A stretch of 7,746 bases of DNA from an uncultured Alphaproteobacteria bacterium. Its GTDB lineage: Bacteria > Pseudomonadota > Alphaproteobacteria > Rickettsiales > UBA1997. A model generated the notes under the pieces. That model was not told the origin of the DNA. It saw nothing but the letters and a program-made list of their open reading frames with translations, and made no database searches. Shown here piece after piece: positions 1 through 6,545 of the stretch. The first letter of the stretch is position 1, and the number at the start of each line of letters is the position of its first letter. The DNA lies in assembly GCA_903959715.1 (NCBI GenBank), contig CAJBXX010000268.1, positions 1-7,746 of the forward strand, in the 5' to 3' direction. The position numbers and the translations under genes were made by a program.

Positions 1-303
1 AGAAAATCTTGATTAAGCGGAACCTCTTTATATAAATCCAAATTTACAGCCACCTGATTATTAACCACTTGCGTTTCAACAAGATTTTCTGAATTTTTTG
101 CCACTTCAATAATATTTTCACTAGGAATTTCATTTGGCATTGAAGCAAGAAAATCTTGATTAAGCGGAACCTCTTTATATAAATCCAAATTTACAGCCAC
201 CTGATTTTTATCCTCTTGTTTTTCAAAAAAATTTTCCGAAGTTTTTGCCACTTCTTCAACATTTTCATTGTTTTCATTTGGAGTTTTAATTGACATCGAA
301 GCA
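1..303 (-). repeat. Tandem coding repeats of 147 and 156 bp
   Basis: The segment agaaaatcttgattaagcgg... starts at 1 and again at 148. The 59 bases 1-59 and 148-206 are identical, while the remainder of each unit (60-147 versus 207-303) has diverged by substitutions and a 9-bp length difference. A third, shorter match (agaaaatcttga) starts at 304. Both periods are multiples of three, so the repeats keep the reading frame and give protein units of 49 and 52 residues. The array may continue past the left edge. Confidence 0.9.
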
Positions 304-1061
304 AGAAAATCTTGAGCTGGCGTTATATTCAAGATTACTTTATTTTCATTTTGTGGCAAATCATTTTCAGATTTAAAATCAACAGAATTATTATCTAAAA
401 TTTCATTGTTTGCAGAAGGTAAATCATTATTTTTATTTTGAATTTTTTCTTCAATTTCATTAAATTCATCTTCAAATTTTTCATCAAGATATTTTTTTAA
501 ATTAACATCTTCCTCAATTATTTCATTGGATTTTTCATTGGAAATTTCTTGAGTTTTTTGGGCATTTTTTCTGTTAACTTCTTTTTCGAGCTCCATTAAT
601 TCTAAATCAATCGGATCAAGGTTTTTATTGGCTTCAAGATTATTTTCGTCAACATCATTTTCTTGATTTTCTTGATATTCAAAATCCTCTTCAAACTCTT
701 CTAAATTTAACTCATCAGCGATTTCTTTTATTTTACTTTCGATTAGAATTTTTTGTCCTAAATTTTTAACATTTCCACTTTCGTCATCAATATCTAAATC
801 TAGATTTTTTTGATAATCATCGCTGGCTTTTTGTTTAATTTTTTGATCAAATTTAATGGTTTTTTCTAATTTTTTTTCAGCATCAAAAATCAATTCGATA
901 TTAGTTTTATCAACAAAGACTCCATCAATCGCATTATTTTTAGAATCTTGACTAAAATAATTAACTGGGTCTTTATTTTCAGATTTTGATTTATTGTCAA
1001 ACTTGTTAAGTTTGTTTTTAATCGCCTCTAATAAACTGGATGTATTGGTTTTATCTGCCAT
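1..1061 (-). CDS. Acidic, repeat-containing protein of unknown function (partial, C-terminus beyond the window)
   Basis: Reading leftward from the ATG at 1061, the frame stays open for 353 codons to the window edge, so the C-terminus is missing. I do not recognise a family. The N-terminus (MADKTNTSSLLEAIKNKL) could form a short amphipathic helix. The rest is dominated by Glu, Asp, Asn and Lys, with strongly acidic stretches around residues 110-200, and looks largely disordered or coiled. No signal peptide or membrane segment is visible. From residue 250 there are tandem repeats starting with QDFLASM: one of 52 residues (250-301), one of 49 (302-350), and a third beginning at 351. The 19-residue string NQVAVNLDLYKEVPLNQDF occurs twice without change. 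No Shine-Dalgarno sequence precedes the ATG. The gene is divergent from cstA. A secreted effector or a scaffold protein is conceivable, but nothing here proves either. Coding status is supported by the long open frame and the in-frame repeats. Confidence 0.8.
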   Translation of the reverse strand, partial: MADKTNTSSLLEAIKNKLNKFDNKSKSENKDPVNYFSQDSKNNAIDGVFVDKTNIELIFDAEKKLEKTIKFDQKIKQKASDDYQKNLDLDIDDESGNVKNLGQKILIESKIKEIADELNLEEFEEDFEYQENQENDVDENNLEANKNLDPIDLELMELEKEVNRKNAQKTQEISNEKSNEIIEEDVNLKKYLDEKFEDEFNEIEEKIQNKNNDLPSANNEILDNNSVDFKSENDLPQNENKVILNITPAQDFLASMSIKTPNENNENVEEVAKTSENFFEKQEDKNQVAVNLDLYKEVPLNQDFLASMPNEIPSENIIEVAKNSENLVETQVVNNQVAVNLDLYKEVPLNQDF

Positions 1062-1201
1062 GAAAATAGCTAAAATTTCTTGAAATAAAATTTAATTGAT
1101 GATTTATTAAAAATATAAAAATCTAAAAGACGATTCTCATTTTTATAACTATAAATTCAATTAGTTTTTTTAATAAATTCAATAAAAAAAATTATTATAT
1201 C
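1062..1201. promoter_or_regulatory. Divergent AT-rich intergenic region between the acidic protein gene and cstA
   Basis: These 140 bases separate two genes that start outward, so promoters for both should lie here. The sequence is almost entirely A and T. TATAAC (1144-1149) and TATAAA (1150-1155) are candidate -10 boxes on the plus strand, but no good -35 partner lies at the right distance and I cannot assign a specific promoter. No ribosome-binding sequence is seen just before the cstA ATG at 1202. Confidence 0.4.
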
Positions 1202-3193
1202 ATGAAAAAAAATTTTGTGCGTTATTTGCTTTGGATAATTATTGGAATCATTGGAGCATCAGCCTTTGCGGGCATTGCTATTACTAGAGACGAAAAAATT
1301 TCTTCATTGTGGTTTATTGTCGCTTTTGCTTGTATTCAATTAATCGGATACAGATTTTATAGTTTATGGATTGCCACAAAAATTTTACACATTAATCCTA
1401 AAAAATTAACGCCGGCACAAAAAATTAACGATGGAAAAGATTATGTGCCGACAAATCGTTGGGTAGTTTTCGGACATCATTTTGCGGCGATTGCTGGACC
1501 AGGTCCGCTAATTGGTCCAACTTTGGCGGCACAATTTGGATATTTACCGGGAACCTTGTGGATTCTGGTTGGATCAGTTCTCGCCGGTGCGGTTCAAGAT
1601 ATGATAATTTTATTTTGTTCGATGCGACGCGATGGCAAATCGCTTGGCAAAATGATCGAAGATGAAATCGGCAAAGTTGCTGGCATTAGTGCGTTGATTG
1701 GCACTTTGGCGATAATTATAATTTTAATTGCCGTGCTTGGATTAGTGATTGTCAAGGCTTTAGCTCATAGCGCTTGGGGTTCTTTTACGGTATTGATGAC
1801 GATACCAATTGCCATGTTGGTTGGAGTTTATATTTATCACATTCGACAAACTGGAGTGATTGAAGCCAGCATTATCGGCGTTTTTTTATTCTTACTTGCA
1901 GTCTACGGTGGCAAGGTTATTCACTATGATGAAAATTTAACAAAAATCTTTGATCGCGATCCAAAATTTATCGCGTTTTGTATTATTTTTTATGGATTTA
2001 TGGCTGCGGTGTTGCCGGTCTGGCTCTTACTTACGCCTCGCGATTACCTTTCATCATTTTTAAAAATCGGCACAATTTTACTTTTAGCAATTGCCTTATT
2101 AATTTTTCAACCACAAATTCAAATGCCCGCTCTAACCAAGTTTATCGACGGTTCGGGACCAATTTTTAGTGGTAAAATTTTTCCATTTTTATTTATTACA
2201 ATTGGATGCGGAGCAATTTCGGGTTTTCATTCTTTAGTTGCCTCTGGAACCACTCCAAAAATTATTTCGAGTGAAAATGACATTCGTTTAGTTGGCTATG
2301 GCAGTATGCTTCTCGAAGGTTTCGTTGGAATCATGGCGTTAATCGCGGCTTGCGTTCTTGACCCGGGAATTTTCTTCGCCATTAACTCTTCGGTGGCAAG
2401 TCTTGGAGCCGATGCCGTCGCCACTATCAATGGTTGGGGCTTTAAACTCGATGGTAAGGAAATGGAACTTTTAGCATCGCAAATGGGTGAAAATAGTCTT
2501 TATTCAAGAACGGGTGGAGCCCCGTCTTTAGCGGTCGGAATGGCAAAGATTTTCTCCTCAGCTTTTGGCTCAAATTTACTCGCAATGTGGTATCATTTTG
2601 CCATAATGTTTGAAGCGATTTTTATCCTCACAACTCTCGATGCCGGAACCCGCGTCGCTCGTTTTATGCTCGAAGATTTGTTAAAATTTCGCGATAAAAA
2701 ATTACATGAATCAGCTTGGGCTGGAATTTTCTCAAGCTTTGCAGTTGTTGGTTGCTGGGGCTATTTTCTATATGTCGGAGTGATTGATCCAAATGGTGGA
2801 GTTAACATTTTATGGCCACTTTTTGGCATGTCAAATCAAATGCTGGCGTGTATCGCTTTGACTTTGGCGACGGTGATTATTTACAAAAATAAAAAGCAAA
2901 AAATTTATTGTTTGGTCACCGCCCTGCCCCTTGCCTTCGTCACATTTACGACCACTTCGGCGGTTTTGATGAAAGTATTTTCGAGTGATTTGAAAATCGG
3001 TTTTTTAGCTTCAGCAAATGCTTTGAAAGAAAAATTATTAACCAATCAAATTGTTGACGAAACGCAAATAATTAACGCCGAAAAAATGATTTTTAATCAA
3101 CAGCTCGTAGCTTTTATCGCTATGTTCTTTTTAATAATTTTGTGGATTGTAATTTTCGAATCAATCCGAAAAATCTTTTTTTGTAAAAAATAA
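1202..3193 (+). CDS. cstA: CstA/BtsT-family inner-membrane transporter (pyruvate/peptide)
   Basis: This is a 663-residue polytopic membrane protein of the carbon starvation CstA family. In E. coli, CstA and BtsT import pyruvate, and CstA has also been linked to peptide uptake. The family signature is intact: DYVPTNRWVVFGHHFAAIAG at 80-99, then GPLIGPTLAAQFGYLPGTLW, LAGAVQD near 128-133 and RRDGKSLG near 142-149. Later conserved blocks are PVWLLLTPRDYLSSFLKIG (272-290), FPFLFITIGCGAISGFHSL (327-345), SGTTPK (348-353), TGGAPSLAVGMA (437-448) and LDAGTRVARFMLEDLL (479-494). As I recall them, the E. coli paralogues are about 700-716 residues; this one is shorter mainly because it ends soon after the last membrane segment (about 635-655) and lacks the soluble tail. 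The ATG chosen gives an N-terminus colinear with E. coli CstA. The stop codon directly abuts the ybdD-like gene. Pyruvate as substrate is inferred from the family. Confidence 0.95.
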   Translation: MKKNFVRYLLWIIIGIIGASAFAGIAITRDEKISSLWFIVAFACIQLIGYRFYSLWIATKILHINPKKLTPAQKINDGKDYVPTNRWVVFGHHFAAIAGPGPLIGPTLAAQFGYLPGTLWILVGSVLAGAVQDMIILFCSMRRDGKSLGKMIEDEIGKVAGISALIGTLAIIIILIAVLGLVIVKALAHSAWGSFTVLMTIPIAMLVGVYIYHIRQTGVIEASIIGVFLFLLAVYGGKVIHYDENLTKIFDRDPKFIAFCIIFYGFMAAVLPVWLLLTPRDYLSSFLKIGTILLLAIALLIFQPQIQMPALTKFIDGSGPIFSGKIFPFLFITIGCGAISGFHSLVASGTTPKIISSENDIRLVGYGSMLLEGFVGIMALIAACVLDPGIFFAINSSVASLGADAVATINGWGFKLDGKEMELLASQMGENSLYSRTGGAPSLAVGMAKIFSSAFGSNLLAMWYHFAIMFEAIFILTTLDAGTRVARFMLEDLLKFRDKKLHESAWAGIFSSFAVVGCWGYFLYVGVIDPNGGVNILWPLFGMSNQMLACIALTLATVIIYKNKKQKIYCLVTALPLAFVTFTTTSAVLMKVFSSDLKIGFLASANALKEKLLTNQIVDETQIINAEKMIFNQQLVAFIAMFFLIILWIVIFESIRKIFFCKK

Positions 3194-3373
3194 ATGAAAA
3201 AAATTTTAAACATTTTGAAAGAATTTAAAGAATATTTTTGTGGCGATTTTGCTTATAATAAATATCTTGAACAACAAAAAAAACATCACAAAAATTGCGA
3301 AACAATTTCCAAAAAACAATTTTTAAATAGCCGTCGCAATAACAAATGGAAGGGCGTAAATCGTTGTTGTTAA
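3194..3373 (+). CDS. ybdD: YbdD/YjiX-family small protein, partner of the CstA-type transporter
   Basis: This is a short gene of 59 codons starting at the ATG immediately after the cstA stop (TAAATG, no gap), an arrangement expected to give translational coupling. The product is basic (many Lys and Arg). It shows the features of the YbdD/YjiX (DUF466) family: a YNKYLE segment near residues 21-26, QF then a SRR pair near 42-48, and the C-terminal Arg-Cys-Cys (57-59) that ends E. coli YbdD and YjiX. Members of this family are found next to cstA or btsT and are needed for pyruvate transport activity in E. coli. The central Gly-rich run of typical members is reduced here to KWKG, so the match rests on the ends of the protein plus position. 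I am confident of the family but not of the symbol, since YbdD and YjiX cannot be told apart in this genome. Confidence 0.85.
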   Translation: MKKILNILKEFKEYFCGDFAYNKYLEQQKKHHKNCETISKKQFLNSRRNNKWKGVNRCC

Positions 3374-3394
3374 AATAAATAGATAGATTATAAT
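3367..3394 (+). promoter_or_regulatory. Candidate sigma-70 promoter for der
   Basis: A perfect -10 hexamer TATAAT lies at 3389-3394, with TTGTTA at 3367-3372 (4 of 6 matches to TTGACA) 16 bp upstream. The -35 box overlaps the last codons of the ybdD-like gene. Predicted transcription would begin near 3401, leaving a leader of roughly 28 bases before the der ATG at 3429. AT-rich DNA produces such matches by chance, but the exact -10 and its position in the only spacer before der favour it. Confidence 0.45.
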
Positions 3395-3428
3395 TTACGC
3401 TCATTAATCACATTCAAGAATTAAATTT

Positions 3429-4895
3429 ATGTTTAGAATTGCCATAATCGGGCGACCAAATGTTGGAAAATCAACGCTTTTTAATAAATTAATTGGCAAA
3501 AATTTTGCCATCACCGACGATACTCCGGGTGTTACTCGCGATCGCAAAGAGGCACAAGGAAAGCTTGGGCCACTTGAGTTTATCGCCATCGACACCGCAG
3601 GTTTAGAGCATCACATTACCGATGCTTCACTTGAAAAAAGAATGGTCGAGCAAACGCAATTTGCAGTTGATGATGCTGATTTATGTTTGTTCGTTGTTGA
3701 TGGAAAATTGGGCTTAAATAATGATGATTTTTATTTCGCCGATTGGTTGCGAAAAATTAAAAAACCAACAATTTTAGTTGCCAATAAATGTGAAAATTTA
3801 AATGAAGAAATTTTCGGCAAAGAATTTTATAGATTAGGATTCGGCAAGCCTACTGGTGTTTCGGCTGAACATAAATTAGGTTTTGGTGATTTATACGACA
3901 AAATCGCTCCTGAAATTGAAAAATATGAAGAAATTTTTGCCGAATTAAATGTTAAAAATCAAGATTCTTTCGAGGAAGAAAATTTTATTGAAGAAGTCGA
4001 TGAAATCAATGATTTAGAAGATGAAAAAGAAGATAAAAATCATCAATTTCAAATCGCCGTTATCGGCAAACCTAATGCTGGAAAATCGAGTTTTCTAAAT
4101 AAAGTTTTGGGCAATGAACGCTTTATAACTGGGGCTGAAGCTGGCATTACACGAGATGCCATCGCGGTTGATTTTGAATATAAAAATCAAAAAATTCGTT
4201 TCATCGACACGGCGGGAATTCGCAAAAAAAGTGCCATTCATCAAAAACTTGAAAAGCTCTCGACCCTTGATAGTTATCGCGCCATCCGCTTTGCCCAAGT
4301 TATAATTCTATTAATCGACGCCAATTCTCTTCTCGATCACCAAGATTTATCTTTAGCGGGTCAAGTCTTGCGTGAAGGTCGGGCGTTGGTTTTTGCCATC
4401 AACAAAATTGATCAAGTAAGTGGCGATAAAGAAATTTTTATGCGTCAAGTTCGCGAACAAATTCAACATTTGCTTCCCGAAATTTCTGGAGCACCGATTC
4501 TTGGAGTCTCGGCGAAAACCGGTTATAATGTCGAAAAAACTTTGGATTTGGCGATAGAAACTTATAAACAATGGCAAACTTATATTCAAACTAACAAGCT
4601 GGTTGATTGGTTGAAAAGCGCGGAAAGCACTCATTCGCCAAAACTTTATAAGGGCAAGGCGATTAAATTAAAATATGCCACTCAAATTAAAAAACGCCCA
4701 CCAACTTTTGCAGTTTTTACCAATCATCCCAAGCCTTTGGAGGGTTCATATCAACGATATTTAATTAATTCTTTGCGTGAATATTTTGCTTTAAATTTAA
4801 CGCCGATTCGCCTTTATTTTCGTAAAAGCGACAATCCTTTTGCTGATCGTCAAGAAAAAACTTTTTCCAAAAAATTGCATAAACCTAAAAAATAA
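3429..4895 (+). CDS. der: Ribosome biogenesis GTPase Der (EngA), double-Era-like
   Basis: Der has two tandem GTPase domains and a KH-like C-terminal domain, and acts in maturation of the 50S ribosomal subunit in the cytoplasm. The length, 488 residues, is normal for the family (E. coli about 490). Domain 1 (about 1-165): P-loop GRPNVGKS (8-15), TPGVTRD (32-38), DTAG (55-58), G4 NKCE (119-122). An acidic linker (about 165-205) follows. Domain 2 (about 207-385): GKPNAGKS (213-220), GITRD (239-243), DTAG (260-263), NKID (325-328), SAKTG (361-365). The KH-like domain (about 386-488) carries KKRPPTFAVFTN (421-432) and a Lys-rich end. The first G4 has Glu where most GTPases have Asp; I regard this as usual for alphaproteobacterial Der, not as a defect. 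The ATG at 3429 gives the canonical N-terminus MFRIAIIGRPNVGKS. Only 55 bp separate der from the ybdD-like gene, so readthrough from cstA is possible. Confidence 0.97.
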   Translation: MFRIAIIGRPNVGKSTLFNKLIGKNFAITDDTPGVTRDRKEAQGKLGPLEFIAIDTAGLEHHITDASLEKRMVEQTQFAVDDADLCLFVVDGKLGLNNDDFYFADWLRKIKKPTILVANKCENLNEEIFGKEFYRLGFGKPTGVSAEHKLGFGDLYDKIAPEIEKYEEIFAELNVKNQDSFEEENFIEEVDEINDLEDEKEDKNHQFQIAVIGKPNAGKSSFLNKVLGNERFITGAEAGITRDAIAVDFEYKNQKIRFIDTAGIRKKSAIHQKLEKLSTLDSYRAIRFAQVIILLIDANSLLDHQDLSLAGQVLREGRALVFAINKIDQVSGDKEIFMRQVREQIQHLLPEISGAPILGVSAKTGYNVEKTLDLAIETYKQWQTYIQTNKLVDWLKSAESTHSPKLYKGKAIKLKYATQIKKRPPTFAVFTNHPKPLEGSYQRYLINSLREYFALNLTPIRLYFRKSDNPFADRQEKTFSKKLHKPKK

Positions 4896-4904
4896 ATTTG
4901 ATTA

Positions 4905-6296
4905 TTAAACAATATCATTTTTTAATTTAAATATTTCCAACTCTTCCAAAGCTCTTACGCTGTAAGCTTCTTTGCGATCATTTTTGGATATATTATTTTC
5001 AAGTGGTGCGAACAATCCAAAATTAATATTCATTGGTTGAAATGAATTTTCATCACCTCGTTGCGTTAGTGCGACATCTGGCGCAATATGGTTTAACAAG
5101 GATCCAATCGCTGTTTTATTTGACGGTCTTTGCAAATTTTTTGTTGAATTTTTAAGTTGATTAGCAATAAAAATTCCCGTAATTAAGCCCATGCTCGCTG
5201 ATTCGACATAACCCTCAACGCCAGTAATTTGCCCCGCGAAATAAATATTTGGAAATTTTTTAAAGCGCCCAAATTCATCGAGCAATTGCGGTGAATTTAT
5301 AAAAGTATTGCGGTGAATCCCGCCAAATCTAGCAAATTCAGCATTTTCTAATCCAAAAATTTTGCGAAAAACTCGTTGCTGTTCGCCATATTTCATTTTA
5401 GTTTGAAAACCAACGATATTGTATAAAGTCGCTTGCTTGTTGTCTTGACGCAATTGAACCACAGCGTAAGCTTTCTCTTTGCGTTGACGCAGTGGCGTTC
5501 CGATTGGCGATTTTTCAAAATGCGGATTAGTTAAGCCAATTGGCTTCATCGGTCCATAACGCAAAGTATCAAGCCCACGCGAAGCCATTTCTTCAATTGG
5601 CAAACAGCCGTTAAAATATGGAGTATTTTTTTCCCATTCTTTAAATTCGGTTTTTTCACTTTTTAACAAATCATCGACAAATTCTAGATATTGATTTTGA
5701 TCAAGTGGACAATTGATGTAATCAAACCCTGATCCCTTGTCATATCTAGATTGAAACCATGCTTTAGAAAAATCAATCGAGTCTTTAAAAATTATCGGCG
5801 CGATGGCATCAAAAAATGCTAAATGTTTTTCATCGGTATGTTTGAGAATTGATGAGCTAAGAGCGTCAGAGGTTAGCGGACCGGTGGCGACAACCCAAAT
5901 TTCATTTGAATCAATCGGTAATTCTTGAATTTCTTGACGCGAAATTTTAACTTTTTGTGTTTTTAAAAGTTCATTTTCAATAAATTTAGAAAAGCCGTCG
6001 CGATCGACTGCCAAAGCCGATCCAGCCGGCACTTTATTAATTTCCGCCGAACGCATTATCAACGAATCGAGTTGACGCATTTCTTGATGAAGCAAGCCGA
6101 TGGCAGTGCTAATTTCATCGCTTCGCAGTGAATTTGAACAAACTAATTCGGCAAAATCTTGAGTGCGATGAGCAAAAGTTTTACGATTTTCATTACGCAT
6201 TTCAAAAATTTCAACTTCAAAACCTCTTTTAGCGAGTTGCCACGCACACTCGCTACCAGCAAGCCCCGCTCCGATAATATTTATTTTTGTCATCAA
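4905..6296 (-). CDS. trmFO: Methylenetetrahydrofolate-tRNA-(uracil-5-)-methyltransferase TrmFO
   Basis: TrmFO (formerly Gid) is a flavoprotein that makes 5-methyluridine at position 54 of the tRNA T-loop, taking the carbon from 5,10-methylenetetrahydrofolate and not from SAM. The product has 463 residues, slightly longer than typical members. The dinucleotide-binding motif GAGLAGSE is at 9-16, directly after the start. The strongly conserved block [11 protein letters not shown] (51-61) contains Cys53, and [12 protein letters not shown] (230-241) contains Cys231; these match the two conserved cysteines studied in the B. subtilis enzyme. [10 protein letters not shown] (135-144) and, near the end, [20 protein letters not shown] are further FAD/NAD-binding hallmarks. 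Two adjacent ATG codons (6296 and 6293) could serve as the start, and neither has a clear ribosome-binding site. The gene converges on der with only 9 bp between the stop codons, leaving no room for a separate terminator hairpin. All key residues are present, so it should be active if folate is available. Confidence 0.97.
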   Translation of the reverse strand: MMTKINIIGAGLAGSECAWQLAKRGFEVEIFEMRNENRKTFAHRTQDFAELVCSNSLRSDEISTAIGLLHQEMRQLDSLIMRSAEINKVPAGSALAVDRDGFSKFIENELLKTQKVKISRQEIQELPIDSNEIWVVATGPLTSDALSSSILKHTDEKHLAFFDAIAPIIFKDSIDFSKAWFQSRYDKGSGFDYINCPLDQNQYLEFVDDLLKSEKTEFKEWEKNTPYFNGCLPIEEMASRGLDTLRYGPMKPIGLTNPHFEKSPIGTPLRQRKEKAYAVVQLRQDNKQATLYNIVGFQTKMKYGEQQRVFRKIFGLENAEFARFGGIHRNTFINSPQLLDEFGRFKKFPNIYFAGQITGVEGYVESASMGLITGIFIANQLKNSTKNLQRPSNKTAIGSLLNHIAPDVALTQRGDENSFQPMNINFGLFAPLENNISKNDRKEAYSVRALEELEIFKLKNDIV

Positions 6297-6330
6297 TTTT
6301 ATTTTTCAATTTAATCATTTTTATGATTTT

Positions 6331-6360
6331 ATTCTAATTTAAATACATTAAATTTGCTAA
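6331..6360 (-). promoter_or_regulatory. Candidate sigma-70 promoter for trmFO
   Basis: Read on the minus strand, TTAGCA (6360-6355; 4 of 6 matches to TTGACA) is followed after 18 bp by TAGAAT (6336-6331; 5 of 6 matches to TATAAT). The -10 box lies 34 bases upstream of the first trmFO ATG, which would give a leader of about 28 bases. It sits between the hairpin at 6383-6418 and the gene. Chance matches are common in sequence this AT-rich. Confidence 0.35.
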
Positions 6361-6382
6361 CTCAAATTTAGCTTTCAGTTGA

Positions 6383-6418
6383 ATCGCTTCGGGCGAAGTA
6401 AATTCGCCCATTAGCGAT
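6383..6418. other. Two-part inverted repeat (hairpin) between the virB9-like gene and trmFO
   Basis: The inner stem GGGCGAA (6391-6397) pairs perfectly with TTCGCCC (6403-6409) around the loop GTAAA. An outer stem, ATCGCT (6383-6388) with AGCGAT (6413-6418), closes it across a 2-by-3 internal loop, giving 13 base pairs in all. It stands out as a GC-rich block in very AT-rich DNA. On the minus strand, the direction of both flanking genes, no run of T follows, so it is not a classical intrinsic terminator. It may still stop or stabilise the virB9 transcript, bind a protein as a palindromic operator near the candidate trmFO promoter, or be a dispersed palindrome. Confidence 0.75.
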
Positions 6419-6473
6419 GAGATTTTAATAAATTTGATTAGGCTATTTTTTTGAACGCAAAGAGTCTATCAAT

Positions 6474-6545
6474 GGGAGAGCTAAAGCCCCGCGTATTCTT
6501 TACAAAAATTATTAAAACGGCAAGCCTAGCGCCCTACTCCGAGCT
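6474..6545. other. Anomalously GC-rich patch spanning the 3' end of the virB9-like gene
   Basis: Two islands lie within it: 6474-6493 (14 of 20 bases G or C) and 6518-6545 (19 of 28). They are separated by AT-rich sequence holding the virB9 stop codons. The second island encodes the final residues ARSRALGLP using CGG, AGG, GCG, CTA and CCG codons, unlike the AT-rich codons before it. The islands share short complementary segments (GGAG/CTCC, GCTA/TAGC), so the transcript could pair across the stop codons, though weakly. The composition suggests an inserted element, but no boundary repeats were found. Confidence 0.5.

Noticed and set aside
3404..3595. Short minus-strand open frame over the start of der
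   Set aside because: It lies opposite the P-loop coding region of a firmly identified gene and shows no family signature of its own.
3783..3794. Der domain 1 has NKCE in place of NKxD, which could suggest lost guanine specificity
   Set aside because: Glu at this place is, to my knowledge, common in alphaproteobacterial Der, and all other motifs of both domains are intact.
4095..4634. Two minus-strand open frames (4095-4298 and 4353-4634) opposite der
   Set aside because: Both are antisense to conserved GTPase motifs and have low-complexity translations without recognisable domains.
4896..4904. Possible shared bidirectional terminator between der and trmFO
   Set aside because: Only 9 bp lie between the stop codons and no inverted repeat was seen across the junction.
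6450..6495. Minus-strand GGGGCTTTAGCTC resembles the 5' end of a tRNA
   Set aside because: The matching D-stem, anticodon arm, T-loop and acceptor 3' strand cannot be found in the following bases, so it is not a tRNA gene.
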